64,000 nucleotides of DNA. Source: Nilaparvata lugens. Its lineage: Eukaryota; Arthropoda; Insecta; Hemiptera; Delphacidae. A program made the translations under genes and the position numbers. Positions 31,260 to 42,030 of this stretch are shown here, one piece after another. The notes under the pieces were generated by a model. That model saw nothing but the letters and a program-made list of their open reading frames with translations. It made no database searches and was not told the DNA's origin. The DNA lies in the NCBI RefSeq assembly GCF_014356525.2, contig NC_052505.1, positions 15,440,635 through 15,504,634 on the forward strand. The letters run 5' to 3'. Every line of letters starts with the position of its first letter. Position 1 is the stretch's first letter.

Positions 31260-32060
31260 CCCTAATTTTTCGTACGTCGGTTAACGTTGAATCACGATTA
31301 AATGCTGTACTTTAATCGAGATTAGTGCTAACCGATGCATTTTTGTTTCACAAAACAGAAATTTCAAGCGATAACGCCGATTAAACTAATCGGCGTAAAC
31401 AATTTTTAATTCTGATTAGTTGGCACCATTTTAACCGCGATTGAAAGGAAGAAAAGTTGAAAGGAAGAAAATTTGGTTGCACAAAGGTAAAAATCGAAAA
31501 ATAGCGCTGGTTAAACTAATCGACGTAAAAGATTTTTAACAGGCGATTCATGGGGTATTAAATCCAACTAACGCCGGTTAGGTGCCTACTGATTGCTGTC
31601 TTCCTATTAGTTTTTGGTAAAAAAAAAACTAAAAAATTCAAGGTATGGGCTAAATATATGAATGAATTTCATTCATTAATAAAATAGAGAAGTGTATTTA
31701 GCTGATATTAGCATTCAAAATTAGATTCGTTTTCTATTATGTATATTCTCTCTTATTAGAATTGAAATCAAACTCATTTTTTCTTTGTCTAATAATATTG
31801 TACCATGATCTCGTTTGTTAATATTTTTTCAGTTTCAAATTCACCGCTTCAATAACATAACCTCAATTATTTTGTGTAAGTTAAATTACAGTGTTGCCAG
31901 ATTGTGAAACCTTTAAAATCTTGGTTAGTTAACCGGTAAATTTAATCCGGATTAAAAACTAACCGATCTTGCTGGAACAGAAATGAATCCGTAAAACTAA
32001 CGCTGATTTGTTAATCGACGTTATTGTCCATATTTAACAGACGGACGTGCAACTGACCCT
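31260..32060. repeat. region of AACCGATTAG/CGGTTAG words
   Basis: Words such as GTCGGTTAACGTTG, ACTAATCGGCGTAAAC, TTAACCGCGATTGAAAGG and GTTAACCGGTAAATTTAATC recur in both orientations. The right end GGACGTGCAACTGACCCTT resembles termini of insect MITEs. Probably one old, expanded foldback. Confidence 0.45.
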
Positions 32061-32868
32061 TAAAGTCAATAATATTATGATATGGAAACTCACAGGCTTG
32101 CCTTAAAAAATGATTTTAAAAACCCAACCCATGTTCAGCTCAAACCGCGAACAGTATGCTCTCATTTTGATAGAATTTCACAAATCGATTTCTCCAGAGT
32201 CGAGAATCGTACAAATTGAAAGTACAAAGCTGTGTCAGTTGTAATTTATTCATTGCATTGATCCTACCCTTTTTCAGACTGAGTTGTAGCTTTTACCGTG
32301 AAAGTAGCGGTATTGCATCCAGTCAACTGGGATAAGGGATTAGCACAATCTATCGAGGTCATGCAACCGAAGCTTTTCACGTTTTATTATCGACCACTTT
32401 TAGATTGTTCATGAACAATACCGCAATTAGACAACATTTTTAGAACAATTTTTTCTAACCTGCCTCTAGCCGAATGTGGCGTGTTCACTTCAATTAAAAT
32501 AGCTTCTTATATTTAGGCTAATTGGTTCGGATAAATATCAGTTTACTATGGGTATCTGTTTGTCATTTCACTGTTTCTTGTCACTCTTGTTCTCGGTTTA
32601 CACCCCTTACTTCATAATACATGGAATAATTGAGCCTGGTTCGTGTTTCTAATTCAATTACTTACTTTCCATGTTCAGTCATGTGATATCAAGCTAAATA
32701 ATGTATTACATTGATCGTTTTCAATTGATACTGTACCAAAATGTATGTGGTTGCACTAATAACTAGCCTATTTCCAATTGTTGACGTTTCATACCTGCTG
32801 GTTTACCACGTTATTGTCAAATGCACTTTCAAAAGTCATAAAAGAATTACCTAGACTATCTATATATA
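32061..32868. other. unassigned DNA
   Basis: No gene or repeat partner recognised. Confidence 0.4.
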
Positions 32869-33270
32869 ACTAGTAGTTCTGTGAACAGTAGACCTCACGC
32901 AGTATTCTCATCCACAAGTACCTGATTGAAACTATAGACCTTATGGAAATACAGCAATAAACTGGCTCCACACATCTGTGTAATCACTTGTCAGCTAATT
33001 TATAATGAATAATTCTATAGTCTGATTTTTACTCTAATATTGGAGTAAGAAGGAGGCTCCTTTTTCCTTTTATATTATCCTTGAAATGCAAAATTTCCAA
33101 AAACCTTGTATATACGTTGACGCGCAATTAAAAAAGGAACATACCTGTCAAATTTCATGAAAATCTATTACCGCGTTTCGCCGTAAATGCGCAACATATA
33201 AACATTCAAACATTAAGAGAAATCCAAACCGTCGACTTGAATCTTAGACCTCACTTCGCTCGGTCAATCA
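32869..33270 (-). mobile_element. repeat family S, copy 3 (best preserved)
   Basis: It starts AACTAGTAGTTCTGTGAAC and ends GACCTCACTTCGCTCGGTCA, a small hairpin. Inner landmarks are AAACCTTGTATATACGTTGA and GTTTCGCCGTAAATGCGCAA. About 400 bp, with no coding frame. Confidence 0.7.
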
Positions 33271-34395
33271 TAAGTGCTGGTTTACCAAGTTACTATTAAT
33301 CAAAGAATAAAAAAAATTTACCTTGAAAATGTTGAAAGTTTCGGATCAATTTTTTACAAGCTCATTTTACATTCTCCCATTCAAGTTTTTATTTATAATT
33401 TTCTAAAATATTTCACGTGCAGAGGAGGATAAACAAGTCAGGTGGACGTTAATGCCATAACTGAAACTCTGATATTAATAGCAATATTGCTCAAATATCA
33501 AGGTGAATGACACCAAAAACGTCAGCTCACTAATGGATTTAAGCCTTTGCTATAAGAAAGTGCTCACGTTATATGATACTAGATAACTAGTGCTGCTGAT
33601 ATTTTGTGGCCATATATTTCCTCAACATGTAAAACTATATCTCTGTATCCCATGCCAGTGGCATATGTGCTAAAGACCTCTGCTCAATTTCTGGACACTA
33701 GTGTGACAATATTCCAGATTAGAAATCAAGTTTATCCATCAGTTTTAGAGGCATAATTTCTTCACAAGAGGAAATTCCAATGAATATCTTAATAATTACT
33801 TTCCTTACCTGTATAACGTTATACTCCTCATTATTTTATTTCTTAATATATTCTTTACATTTTTCTATTTCTTGTATATTAAATCAGCGTGAAGTCGATT
33901 GAGCCCAGAATCGTGGCTAACCACATTGTGATCACACGTGTCTCCTGTCATTGTAGATCTTGAAGAGCAGCACATTTGATTATCTAGAGGTGAAAATTCA
34001 AGTTTACATTTTATCTAGTGGAGAGAGTTGACAGCTATATTTTGGCAACTATTCATGGGAGAACATGGCTTATACTGACAGCAAGATTAAGTTGTTGAAA
34101 ATCATTGTTTGGTTAATGAAGCTGGAACAGACATACACGTGTTGAGGAAAAGGCATTTTCTATTTGCGTCATTCCTGGCCTCTCAGAAGCAGGACTTCAT
34201 CAGGAGTAGCTCACGCAAGGCGTGTACCGCCTATGTATTAAATATATAGGCGTGTAGCTGGCATATGTGGTAGCATCTAATAAGCTTAGAGCTCTAATGC
34301 ATTGCATCTAATAAGAGCATCTCAAGAGCATCTAATAAACATTGGAACTCTAATGCTGCTGTTTGCTTAAAAAGCACAGCCACTTCGAAGGTTGC
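33271..34395. other. mostly unique DNA
   Basis: No gene. Short imperfect repeats (GCATCTAATAAG and AGAGCATCTAATAA) lie at 34270-34340. Confidence 0.4.
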
Positions 34396-34580
34396 ACTCT
34401 ATCTCTATATGAGATATGTCCCACTCTTTCTCCATTTGAGATATGTCCCACTCTATCTCCAAATGAGATATGTCCCACTCTATCTCCATATGAGATATGT
34501 CCCACTCTTTCTCCATTCGAGATATGTCCCACTCTATCTCCATATGAGATCTGTCCCACTCTATCTCCATATGAGTGTCC
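34396..34580 (+). repeat. 27-bp minisatellite, about seven copies
   Basis: The unit is ATATGTCCCACTCTATCTCC plus ATATGAG. As 27 is a multiple of three and the unit lacks stops in several frames, four overlapping open frames arise on both strands (for example EICPTLSPF repeated). These are by-products, not evidence of a gene. Confidence 0.95.
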
Positions 34581-34682
34581 CACGAAAGGTGTAACAGCCG
34601 AAAACCATAGAATTTGCAACAAGAAAATCCTGTAAAATTTTCTTATATCAACCTTAGTTTTCGAGATATATCCATTTTTCGA

Positions 34683-35033
34683 TATTTTTTGAAAAATGTC
34701 AATAACAAAAGCACGATCAGTCAAAATCTAATTCTATGGATATGGTTGGGAAGAGGAAGAAACTTCCAATAAGATTCGTTTAATTTTTTCCTTTGAGGTT
34801 CTTGAACTTTTTCACGAGCGTTCTAACTGTTTGAAATTTGGCTTTGAACTCGACGAATGTGCTTTATCAACTTTGAGGGCTCATAAAAAGTTCTAAAAAG
34901 TTAAACAAAGGAACAAATTATATGAATCTTATCAGAAATTTTCAACTCTTTCCAACCATATCCTTACAACTAGGTTTTGACTAATAGTTTTCCAGTTATT
35001 GACTTTTTCAAAAAAATCGAAAATGGTAAGTAT
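34683..35033. repeat. long foldback, arms ~145 bp
   Basis: GGATATGGTTGGGAAGAG near 34739 is mirrored by CTCTTTCCAACCATATCC near 34954. AATGTCAATAAC and GTTATTGACTTT mark the outer arms. The arms have diverged by roughly a fifth and the centre is near 34855. Confidence 0.8.
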
Positions 35034-35071
35034 TTGATAGTTATCGATTTCCATACTGAATAAAGAGACTA

Positions 35072-35426
35072 GGAGCCGGTTTCCGAGCAAGGGATTCAGC
35101 TTAGTTCCAGACTTTAAACAGCTGGAGTCAGAAAATTGGCTTTCCGAAACGGGGTGTAGTCGCAGTCAACATTCAAATTAAATTTAGAAAAACTAGAATA
35201 TTGAACACAAAATAAATTAAAGAGAAAATAGTGTGAAGGTTCAGCTATTATGAATTATTTTTAAATGTTTCATTTCGTCAAGGAAAAACGTTTCCAATTA
35301 TAGAAATGAGAAAATAAAGATTATAATAAAAACTGCGACTACGCCCCGTTTCGGTAAGCCAATTTTCTGACTTCAGCTGTTTAAAGTCTAGAACTTAGCT
35401 AAATCTCGAGCTCGGATTCCGGCTCC
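35072..35426. mobile_element. foldback MITE with GGAGCCGG termini
   Basis: GGAGCCGGTTTCCGAGC on the left pairs with GCTCGGATTCCGGCTCC on the right. The arms run about 95 bp and share GACTTTAAACAGCTG and GAAACGGGG-type words. The middle is AT-rich. No clear target duplication. Confidence 0.85.
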
Positions 35427-35453
35427 AAATATTTTCTAACCACAGATTTTTTT

Positions 35454-36853
35454 TAAAAAAAATCTGGTGTGGTACACTCACACAACTTTCCTTGCTCATA
35501 TTCGAAACTACGATCAGACTTTTGTATATGTGTATATATAATTGTTTTCAGAGTACTTTTTCCTTTGTGTAAATTGTGAAATTCAATGATTTTTTTTAGT
35601 CGTCATTTTTTTAAAGTCGTCAAAACAGCTGTTCTACAGATGAAATATCTCGACTATGGTGTTCTTTTTATGAACCTCTCTACCTACCTACCTCATGCAC
35701 GAGAAGGAGGTTACAAAGTCCATTTCTCAAGGATGGGGTGGACCCCCCATTAGTTTCCCAGAAAGGAGACTCATGCCAGTTAATAGAGCTGATAAATAAC
35801 TATACAGAGTATGAATTTGAAAAAAATCGGTCAAGTTATTTTGAAAAAATCGTGAAAAACATGGTTTCTTAGTAATTATTCGCCATTTTTCTCAAGAATA
35901 TTACGGAGCTCCTGCAATTTTCCAAGGAAAAAACTCATGTCATTTGATAGGACTTATGAATAGCTACCCATGGCTTGAATTTGAAGAAAATCGTTAGAGC
36001 CGTTTTCGAGAAAACCGTGAAAAACCTGGTTTTTGGTCATTATCCGCCATTTTTCTCAAGAATATTACGGAGCTCATGGAATTTTCCCAGAAATGAGACT
36101 CATGCCAGTTGATAGTGCTTATGAATATCTATCCATGGTATGAATTTGAAGTAAATCGTTAGAGCAGTTTTCGAGAAAACGGTGAAAAACATGGATTTTT
36201 AGTCATTATCCGCCATTTTTCTCAAGAATATTACGGAGCTCCTGAAATTTTCCCAGAAATGAAACTTATGCCAGTTGATAGGGCTTAAAAATAGCTATCC
36301 ATGGTATAAATTTGAAGAAAATCGTTGGAGCCGTTTTCGAGAAAACCGTGAAAAACATGGTTTTTCAGTCATTTTCCGCCATTTTTCTCAAGAATATTAC
36401 GGAGCTCCTGAAATTTTCCCAGAAATGAGACTTATGCTAGTTGATAGGGCTCATAAATAGCTATCCATGATATAAATTTGAAGAAAATCGTTAGAGCCAT
36501 TTTCGAGAAAAACGTGAAAAACATGGTTTTTTAGTAATTATCCGCCATTTTTTCCGCCATCTTGAATTGAATTTTATTGAATTTCTTATTGTCGGGTCCT
36601 CATGGTATAGGGACCTCAAGTTTAAAATTTCAAGTCGATCGGTTAATTAGGAATGGAGTTATCGTGTTCACAGACATACACACACACACACACACACACA
36701 TACACACATACACACACACAGACCAATACCCAAAAATCATGTTTTTGGACTCAGGGGACCTTGAAACGTATAGAAAACTTGAAATTGAGGTACCTTAATT
36801 TTTTTTGGAAAGCAATACTTTCCTTACCTATGGTAGTAGGGCAAGGAAAGTAA
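35454..36853 (-). mobile_element. repeat family R2, copy 2 with expanded interior
   Basis: It begins AAAATCTGGTGTGGTACACT and ends TAGTAGGGCAAGGAAAGTA, inverse to the copy at 29645. A (CA)n run lies at 36679-36720. The interior is expanded by the array at 35735-36560, making this copy about 500 bp longer than copy 1. Confidence 0.85.
35735..36560 (-). repeat. ~166-bp tandem array inside R2, about five units
   Basis: ATTACGGAGCTCCTG-like words recur at about 35900, 36065, 36231 and 36396, each followed by AATTTTCCCAGAAATGA, a GCTATCCATGGTAT-like word and GAGAAAACCGTGAAAAAC. Later units are most alike. The first is divergent. Confidence 0.9.
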
Positions 36854-36856
36854 AAA

Positions 36857-37112
36857 ACGAGATTTCGGCTGTTACACCATCATCAATCTCTGATAAACTT
36901 AAACTACAAGTAAAGAGCAGCAGTTTTTATACTATCGGTCAAGCACTGCTATTGGTGGAAGCCTTGACCTATCAAGGCTTGTGATTGGCCTAGACAAGCC
37001 CCTCCTCAATTAGCAGTTCAGACAAAACAAATTATCAATACTGCAGCTCTTTACTTTTAGTTTCAGTTTACCAAAGGTTGATAATGGTGTAACAACCGAA
37101 ACCGGTATCTCG
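36857..37112. repeat. foldback repeat ending in TATCTCGTTTTT
   Basis: ACGAGATTTCGGCTGTTACA on the left pairs with the complement of TGTAACAACCGAAACCGGTA on the right. AAGTAAAGAGCAGCAG pairs with CTGCAGCTCTTTACTT. The same right end occurs at 61330-61390 downstream of the Penelope-like remnant, so this may be a copy of that element's 3' part. Confidence 0.7.
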
Positions 37113-37146
37113 TTTTTTTTTTATACATCTGTGGGTAGACAACATC

Positions 37147-37965
37147 TATAGTGAGGAACACGTTATAATGACAGTGAAGAAAGATAGGAGAAAAACGTTG
37201 CCAAGTCTCTCCATTTTGCCACTGACTGTACACAGCTGTTACTCAATTCATCCCATTAAATTTAATCTAATAATAATTATCATTTCCTTGATAAAATAAT
37301 TAATTTAATTAATGTCAAATTAATCAAGGAAATTTATTTTTCCATAATTTGATTCAAAAATTTGCTTTCATATCTGAGATCAGATTTTTATTTTTATACA
37401 AACCTGAAATGGCGGCTAATTTAAAAAGCTGTGACACAACAATCTGAATTTCAAAACAACAGAAATTGAGTTATTTGGTAGATATTCTACTCTAATTTCT
37501 TTTATAAATAATAGAAAAATAGAAATCCTGTTCAAAAATAAGTAATTTCAATGGATTAATTCTTAAATAACTTTTCAATATTATTTATACCGACGGTACG
37601 AGTAGGTCTAACCTATACGGGTAGGCTAACTGAAGCATGGATGAATGTCATTTCAGGTATTTTAATTTGTGTTTCTCATACGGTAATGTTTAAAAAATAT
37701 GTCATTTTTTCAATAATACATTTTAAATCAATTATACGACTTGTGTACTCAAGTGTTTTGATAGAATGAAGAAAAAAATGGCGGCTGAGAATTTTTTGGT
37801 CAGTTTTGTACAGTCACTGTCAAAAGTGAATATAAAATATTCTGGCAAATAGACAACATTGCAAAGCGAGAGAGAGATAGTGCTATCTGTTTTGTTGTTT
37901 GATAGAAAAGGGCAGCAACAGTATTGTCAATCGTACACTGCCATTATAACGTGGACCTCACTATA
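37147..37965 (+). mobile_element. MITE family M1, long copy (~820 bp)
   Basis: It starts TATAGTGAGGAACACGTTAT and ends CATTATAACGTGGACCTCAC then TATA. The interior is AT-rich and differs from the other copies, apart from terminal phrases such as AGATAGGAGAAAAACGTTGC. Confidence 0.85.
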
Positions 37966-38658
37966 GTATTTTTATTCAGTATGGATACCTTCACAACTAC
38001 TCAGAATGTGAATATCACTTCAATAAATGCCAGGTTGAACAATTAGATGAGGTCACAAGTTTACAAACTCAAAATAGTACACGCATAATCAATGGATGTT
38101 AATAAACAGCATATCTGGGTATTAATAATTATTATATAATAATAATTATGGGTATCATAATATTATGGGTATTATAAAATCTGGGTATAATAATTATATC
38201 TGGGTATTAAGGTACTGTTTCTACCCCCTTATTCTTATTACAGTACTTAATTTTCCTTAATTCTTCATTTTGATTTCAAATCCTTGCTCTAATGCTCATT
38301 CTACTTCTCATTAGTATCTGGTTTGACAACATCTAGTCTTTTCATTCAGAATAATATTCTCACTCTATAGGCTATCGTTTGCGATTTTGAAATGACTTTT
38401 CTGGAAACATACACAGCTCCACGTGACACCCGACTTGTTGAATTATTATTCTAGATAGAGCATGTCGGCCATAAATAAATGCAGTCCTTTTTATTATAAA
38501 TCTAGCAGCTGTCAAAAGGCGGCAACAAATGACGTCGACACCGCATAGTAGTTTATACAGATGGCTGGGCGCTGATGGAATATAAATTCGGCATCAAGTT
38601 TGCAGATCTTCACCATTTGTCAACTGCGACCACTGGGCGTTTGTCTGATGATGCTGCT
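37966..38658. other. unassigned DNA
   Basis: ATTATGGGTAT and ATCTGGGTAT words repeat at 38110-38215. The frame 38575-38883 mainly translates the mini-array that follows. No gene supported. Confidence 0.4.
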
Positions 38659-38795
38659 TTCACGTGGCACTTCCTACGGTGGCGTTTCCTACGAACCCAT
38701 TTAGTGTGGCGTTTCCTAAGAACCAAATTTCAATTGTGGCGTTTCCTAAAAACCAAATTTCAATCGTGGCGTTTCCTACGAAGACATGCTACCTG
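38659..38795 (+). repeat. GTGGCGTTTCCTA mini-array, left arm
   Basis: GTGGCGTTTCCTA starts at 38679, 38706, 38736 and 38766, separated by ACGAACCCATTTAGT-like spacers, and is preceded by GTGGCACTTCCTACG. An inverted array lies at 40446-40535. Confidence 0.85.
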
Positions 38796-38931
38796 TGCTA
38801 AAAATTATATCTGTTACAGTTACTTTTGTCTTGGAGTATCTTTCTCATTTACCCGAAATATGTTACCCGGTTTAGAAAAATAATTTTCAACAAACTGTAA
38901 TCTTGATAGGAAGCTAATATTAGTATCATGG

Positions 38932-39186
38932 GAGTGATCCGTGGTCTAGTGGATAGAGAGCTTGCGTAGCATCATAGAGATCCCGGGTTCGAACCCTCTC
39001 ACAACCAAAAGTTTTTTTAACAGATCACTCCCGTGTTATCGGATGGGCACGTTAAAGTGTCGGTCACGGCTGAAGTATGACAGTCGTAAGGCCCAATGAC
39101 GGCTGAAATTATATATTCAGGCGGTGGGACCTTCCCGCAAGGGACTCCCCACCAACAAAAGCCATACGAATTTACTTTTTTACTTT
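38932..39186 (+). mobile_element. tRNA-derived SINE with a 13-bp target duplication
   Basis: The body starts GAGTGATCCGTGG and has a pol III box A (TGGTCTAGTGG, 38942-38952) and a perfect box B (GGTTCGAACCC, 38986-38996), the internal promoter of a tRNA gene. The non-tRNA part carries CGGCTGAAGTATGACAGTCG and CCGCAAGGGACTCCCCACC, also seen at 53705 and 8661. The direct repeat ATTAGTATCATGG flanks it at 38919-38931 and 39187-39199 without mismatch. The tail is T-rich. It copies itself using LINE enzymes supplied in trans. A functional tRNA is unlikely because the stem pairing is poor. Confidence 0.92.
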
Positions 39187-39520
39187 ATTAGTATCATGGA
39201 TGTACTCGTACCTGAATATTAGCCAAGCTTGCATTGATTTTCGTTATTCTCATTTTCATAACTCATAATTTTTTTGTGAAATTATAAGAACTGGTACCAT
39301 AACCTCATTCAGACTAGCTCTCATCCAAATTTCAGGAGAGAAATAATTTTGGATTAATTTTGTTGTTTCTCTCCCAATCATTGTTCTGATTTTGTGTATG
39401 TGTAAATGCAATAAATAACATAACAACGGGTTTATTTTTAAAAATATAGGCTGCTGCTGGTCGTTAGGTAACAGAACAGTATTTTAGAAAATGATGTATT
39501 GTTTGTAAGATATGCCACCC

Positions 39521-40102
39521 TAAGTTAAGGCTAAAGTATGCAAAGGCTAAAAATAAACTTCCCACTCGTGATATATTTCCAAGTTTTTCGATTTGTATAT
39601 CATCAATCTATCAAAATCGACTGTCAAGAGCGACTGAAGTTTGAATTTTTACGATATAAATCCATGAGATTTAGAGGATGGATTCTTCATGGTATTGTTG
39701 ATCTAGTAAAACAAAAATTTTCTGAAAATGTCAATTTTTGGAAAAATTATTCAATTCACCAAAAATAACTCAACTAAAAGTTATTTTTGGTTATTTTTAG
39801 AAAATTGAATAACTATCTTGAAAATTGATGTTTTCAGAAAATTTTTGTTTTACTAGATCAACAATACCATGAAGAATCAATCTATCCTCTAAATCTCATG
39901 GATTTATCTCTTACCGAATTTGAAATGTTCTGTCCCAAAAATTAAAACTTTTGGTGCTCATATCTCAAAAAGTAATGATCAGAAAAAAAATGTTTTCCTG
40001 AGAAAACTTTTTCATTTTGATAGCTTGGTGATATACAAATCAAAAAACTTTGAAAAATATCACGAATAGAAAGTTTATTTTTAGCCTTTGCACAGCCTTA
40101 AG
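39521..40102. repeat. long foldback (~580 bp)
   Basis: Left-arm words AAAGGCTAAAAATAAACTT, TTTGTATATCATCAA and CATGAGATTTAGAGGATGGA pair with right-arm complements at 40070, 40034 and 39885. The centre is near 39775. The right arm has about 110 extra bases (39910-40015), so one arm gained or lost a segment. The 76-codon frame at 39538-39768 is only the left arm. Confidence 0.85.
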
Positions 40103-40126
40103 TGTCAGTCACAACACTAGAGTCCA

Positions 40127-40325
40127 TCCATTTTCTCCGTACAAATAACAGTAAATTCCCGCACGCACACAAAGATGTGCATTTTGTCCGTACGGTATTT
40201 TGCCGTCCTTATGAATTCTATTAGATTAAACAGATGATGTTTATCAAGTTCCATTTAATCTGATAAAATTCATATGGACGGCAAAATATCGTACGAACAA
40301 TAATCGATCTGTGTGAGCGGGGCTA
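40127..40325. repeat. foldback with CGTACGGTATTTTGCCGTC arms
   Basis: GTACGGTATTTTGCCGTCC at 40190 pairs with GGACGGCAAAATATCGTAC near 40275, extended by ATTAGATTAAA and TTTAATCTGAT. MITE-like, with no coding capacity. Confidence 0.8.
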
Positions 40326-40445
40326 AACAGTTGCATACAGGAAGTTGAGTACAGGTATCAGTACAGTTGCATTACTGGGCAGATAACTGTAACAGAAGTT
40401 GAGTATATGTAGCAGTTTTTCGAAAAAAGTCCACGATTGAATTTT

Positions 40446-40535
40446 GGTTACTAGGAAACGCCACGCTGAATGTGTTCGTAGGAAACGCCACGCTGAATGT
40501 GTTCGTAGGAAACACCACAGTAGGAAGTGCCATGC
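40446..40535 (-). repeat. GTGGCGTTTCCTA mini-array, right arm (inverted)
   Basis: TAGGAAACGCCAC starts at 40452, 40479 and, as TAGGAAACACCAC, at 40506. A TAGGAAGTGCCAT follows at 40521. The spacing is 27 bp and the order is the mirror of the array at 38659-38795. Confidence 0.85.
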
Positions 40536-40837
40536 TAGCGCTTCTGCTGATACTGTTGCTGCTTTTACAGCAGCTCCAGCTGTGTACCCACTGTCGGGTG
40601 CAAAGTGCCCGTCAAACCATTTATCAACCGGCGTTCATCCACTCGATATTGAAATGAGGCAAAGGTGCCAGGACCGAGTCCATTCCTCTTTTGCCTGCAT
40701 TCACCTCACGTAGACCACAGAGGTCCACACGGCTCCCTGTCCAACGAATATACCTTGTTAGGACGGACATCATTTGTTAGGAAGCTGTGTACCCAGTCCC
40801 TGAGGATTCACTCTGACTTTGACACTTTTTCTGGTGG
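40536..40837. other. unassigned, relatively GC-rich
   Basis: Overlapping frames are open in two phases, and composition is the highest in G+C for several kb. CAGCAGCTCCAGCTGTGTAC and similar words look coding-like, but I cannot recognise a protein or splice sites. Confidence 0.3.
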
Positions 40838-41245
40838 AATGGGAGATTTCTTGAAGTTGTTTTGAAGGGTTCAAACTTCTGTATCAACAGCAAATACTGT
40901 AACATTTTAGAATCATATTGGGAGATTTTATGACGTTGTTTTGATGGGTTCAAATTCTTTTATCAACAGCAAATACTGTCAAAATTAGCAAATAATGTAA
41001 CATTTAAAGTATCATAATATGGGAGATTTTATGACGTTGTTTTGATGGGTTCAAACTCTTTCATCAAAAGCAAATACTGTAACATTCAAAGTATGGGAGA
41101 TTTTATGACGTTGTTTAGATGGGTTCAAACTCTTTCATCAACAGCAAATACTGTAACATTCAAAGTATCATATGGGAGATTTTATGACCTTGTTTTGATG
41201 GGTTCAAAGTCTTTCATCAACAGCAAATACTGTAAAATTTATAAT
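40838..41245 (+). repeat. ~80-bp tandem array, five units
   Basis: TGGGAGATTTTATGACGTTG recurs at about 40919, 41019, 41094 and 41173 (a variant at 40840), each followed by a GGGTTCAAACTCTTTCATCA-like word and AGCAAATACTGTAACATT. Unit lengths vary from about 75 to 100 bp. Confidence 0.9.
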
Positions 41246-41474
41246 ATTATTCGCAGTCTTTCCAATATTAAATCCTATCTATCCCATATTATTTATCATA
41301 TTTATCTATCATTTAATTCTATTTATCATAAATATCCGCAATTCAATCTGGATAATGCAATATGAATATTATCAAGTCACTCTTCAATAATTGGACTATC
41401 AACACATCAGATAGTATAAGGAAAAGATTTAGAAAAGAGAGCGGACGTTCATCCAAAAAAATGAATTCTCTTAT

Positions 41475-41592
41475 CATGAAATAAAAACAAACACATACAT
41501 CGTAAAATTCTACAGTTTTATTTGGTCAGGACCATGGTTTCGTATAATAAAACTGTATAATTTGACGATATATGTGTGTTTTTATTTCATTA
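41475..41592. repeat. foldback, arms ~47 bp
   Basis: ATGAAATAAAAACAAACACA on the left pairs with TGTGTGTTTTTATTTCAT on the right. ACAGTTTTATT pairs with AATAAAACTGT near the loop. Confidence 0.85.
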
Positions 41593-41799
41593 TGGAACGG
41601 TTCTACAACATTGACAGTGACTCTGTCGAATTCTCTTTTCATTTAATTAGAAAAGAAATCGGAATACAAACTGTCAATTTATTTATTTAGCGTATGGCGC
41701 TACGACACGAATCTCAATGTTATATAACACAAATCGCACATATCAACAATGAAGTCACAAGTTATAAAAAAGGTGGAACACAAAAAAAGGTAATTTTTA

Positions 41800-42030
41800 A
41801 AATGTATATACATTTATCTAGTCGATTTAAATATTTTACTACACCTGGCGTAGCTACCAGGAAGTCATCCAGCCTGCCCTCATAAGCTGTTCTTGTGCAC
41901 TCTTCTACAATGTGTCTTATTATTTGAACAGCGCCACATTCTCAAAAAGGCGTTGGAGCCTTTCCCCAATTGTCAATAAATTTGGTGAATGTTCCGATTT
42001 CTTCTCCGAAGTGTAAACAAATTAACTGTG
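41800..42030 (-). pseudogene. non-LTR ORF2 C-terminal zinc-finger remnant
   Basis: On the minus strand the frame reads LHFGEEIGTFTKFIDNWGKA then PTPF, a TGA at 41942-41944, then ECGAVQIIRHIVEECTRTAY and GRLDDFLVATPGVVKYLNRL. Many Jockey/I/R1-type ORF2 proteins end with CxCGxxQTxxHIVxxC. Here the stop sits exactly where the first cysteine should be, a single-base change from TGC or TGT. The WL..LD-type ending (VVKYLNRLDK) also fits. It is therefore a dead 3' piece of a LINE different from copies A to C. Upstream frames contain more stops. Confidence 0.75.

Noticed and set aside
34350..34724. 124-codon minus-strand frame with SYGDRVGHI repeats
   Set aside because: The 27-bp minisatellite explains it. 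The opposite strand and other phases are open too, and there is no start context or splice support.
38941..39001. Possible true tRNA gene
   Set aside because: Boxes A and B are good, but the cloverleaf stems do not pair well, a shared ~180-bp non-tRNA tail follows, and a 13-bp target duplication flanks the whole, so it is a SINE.
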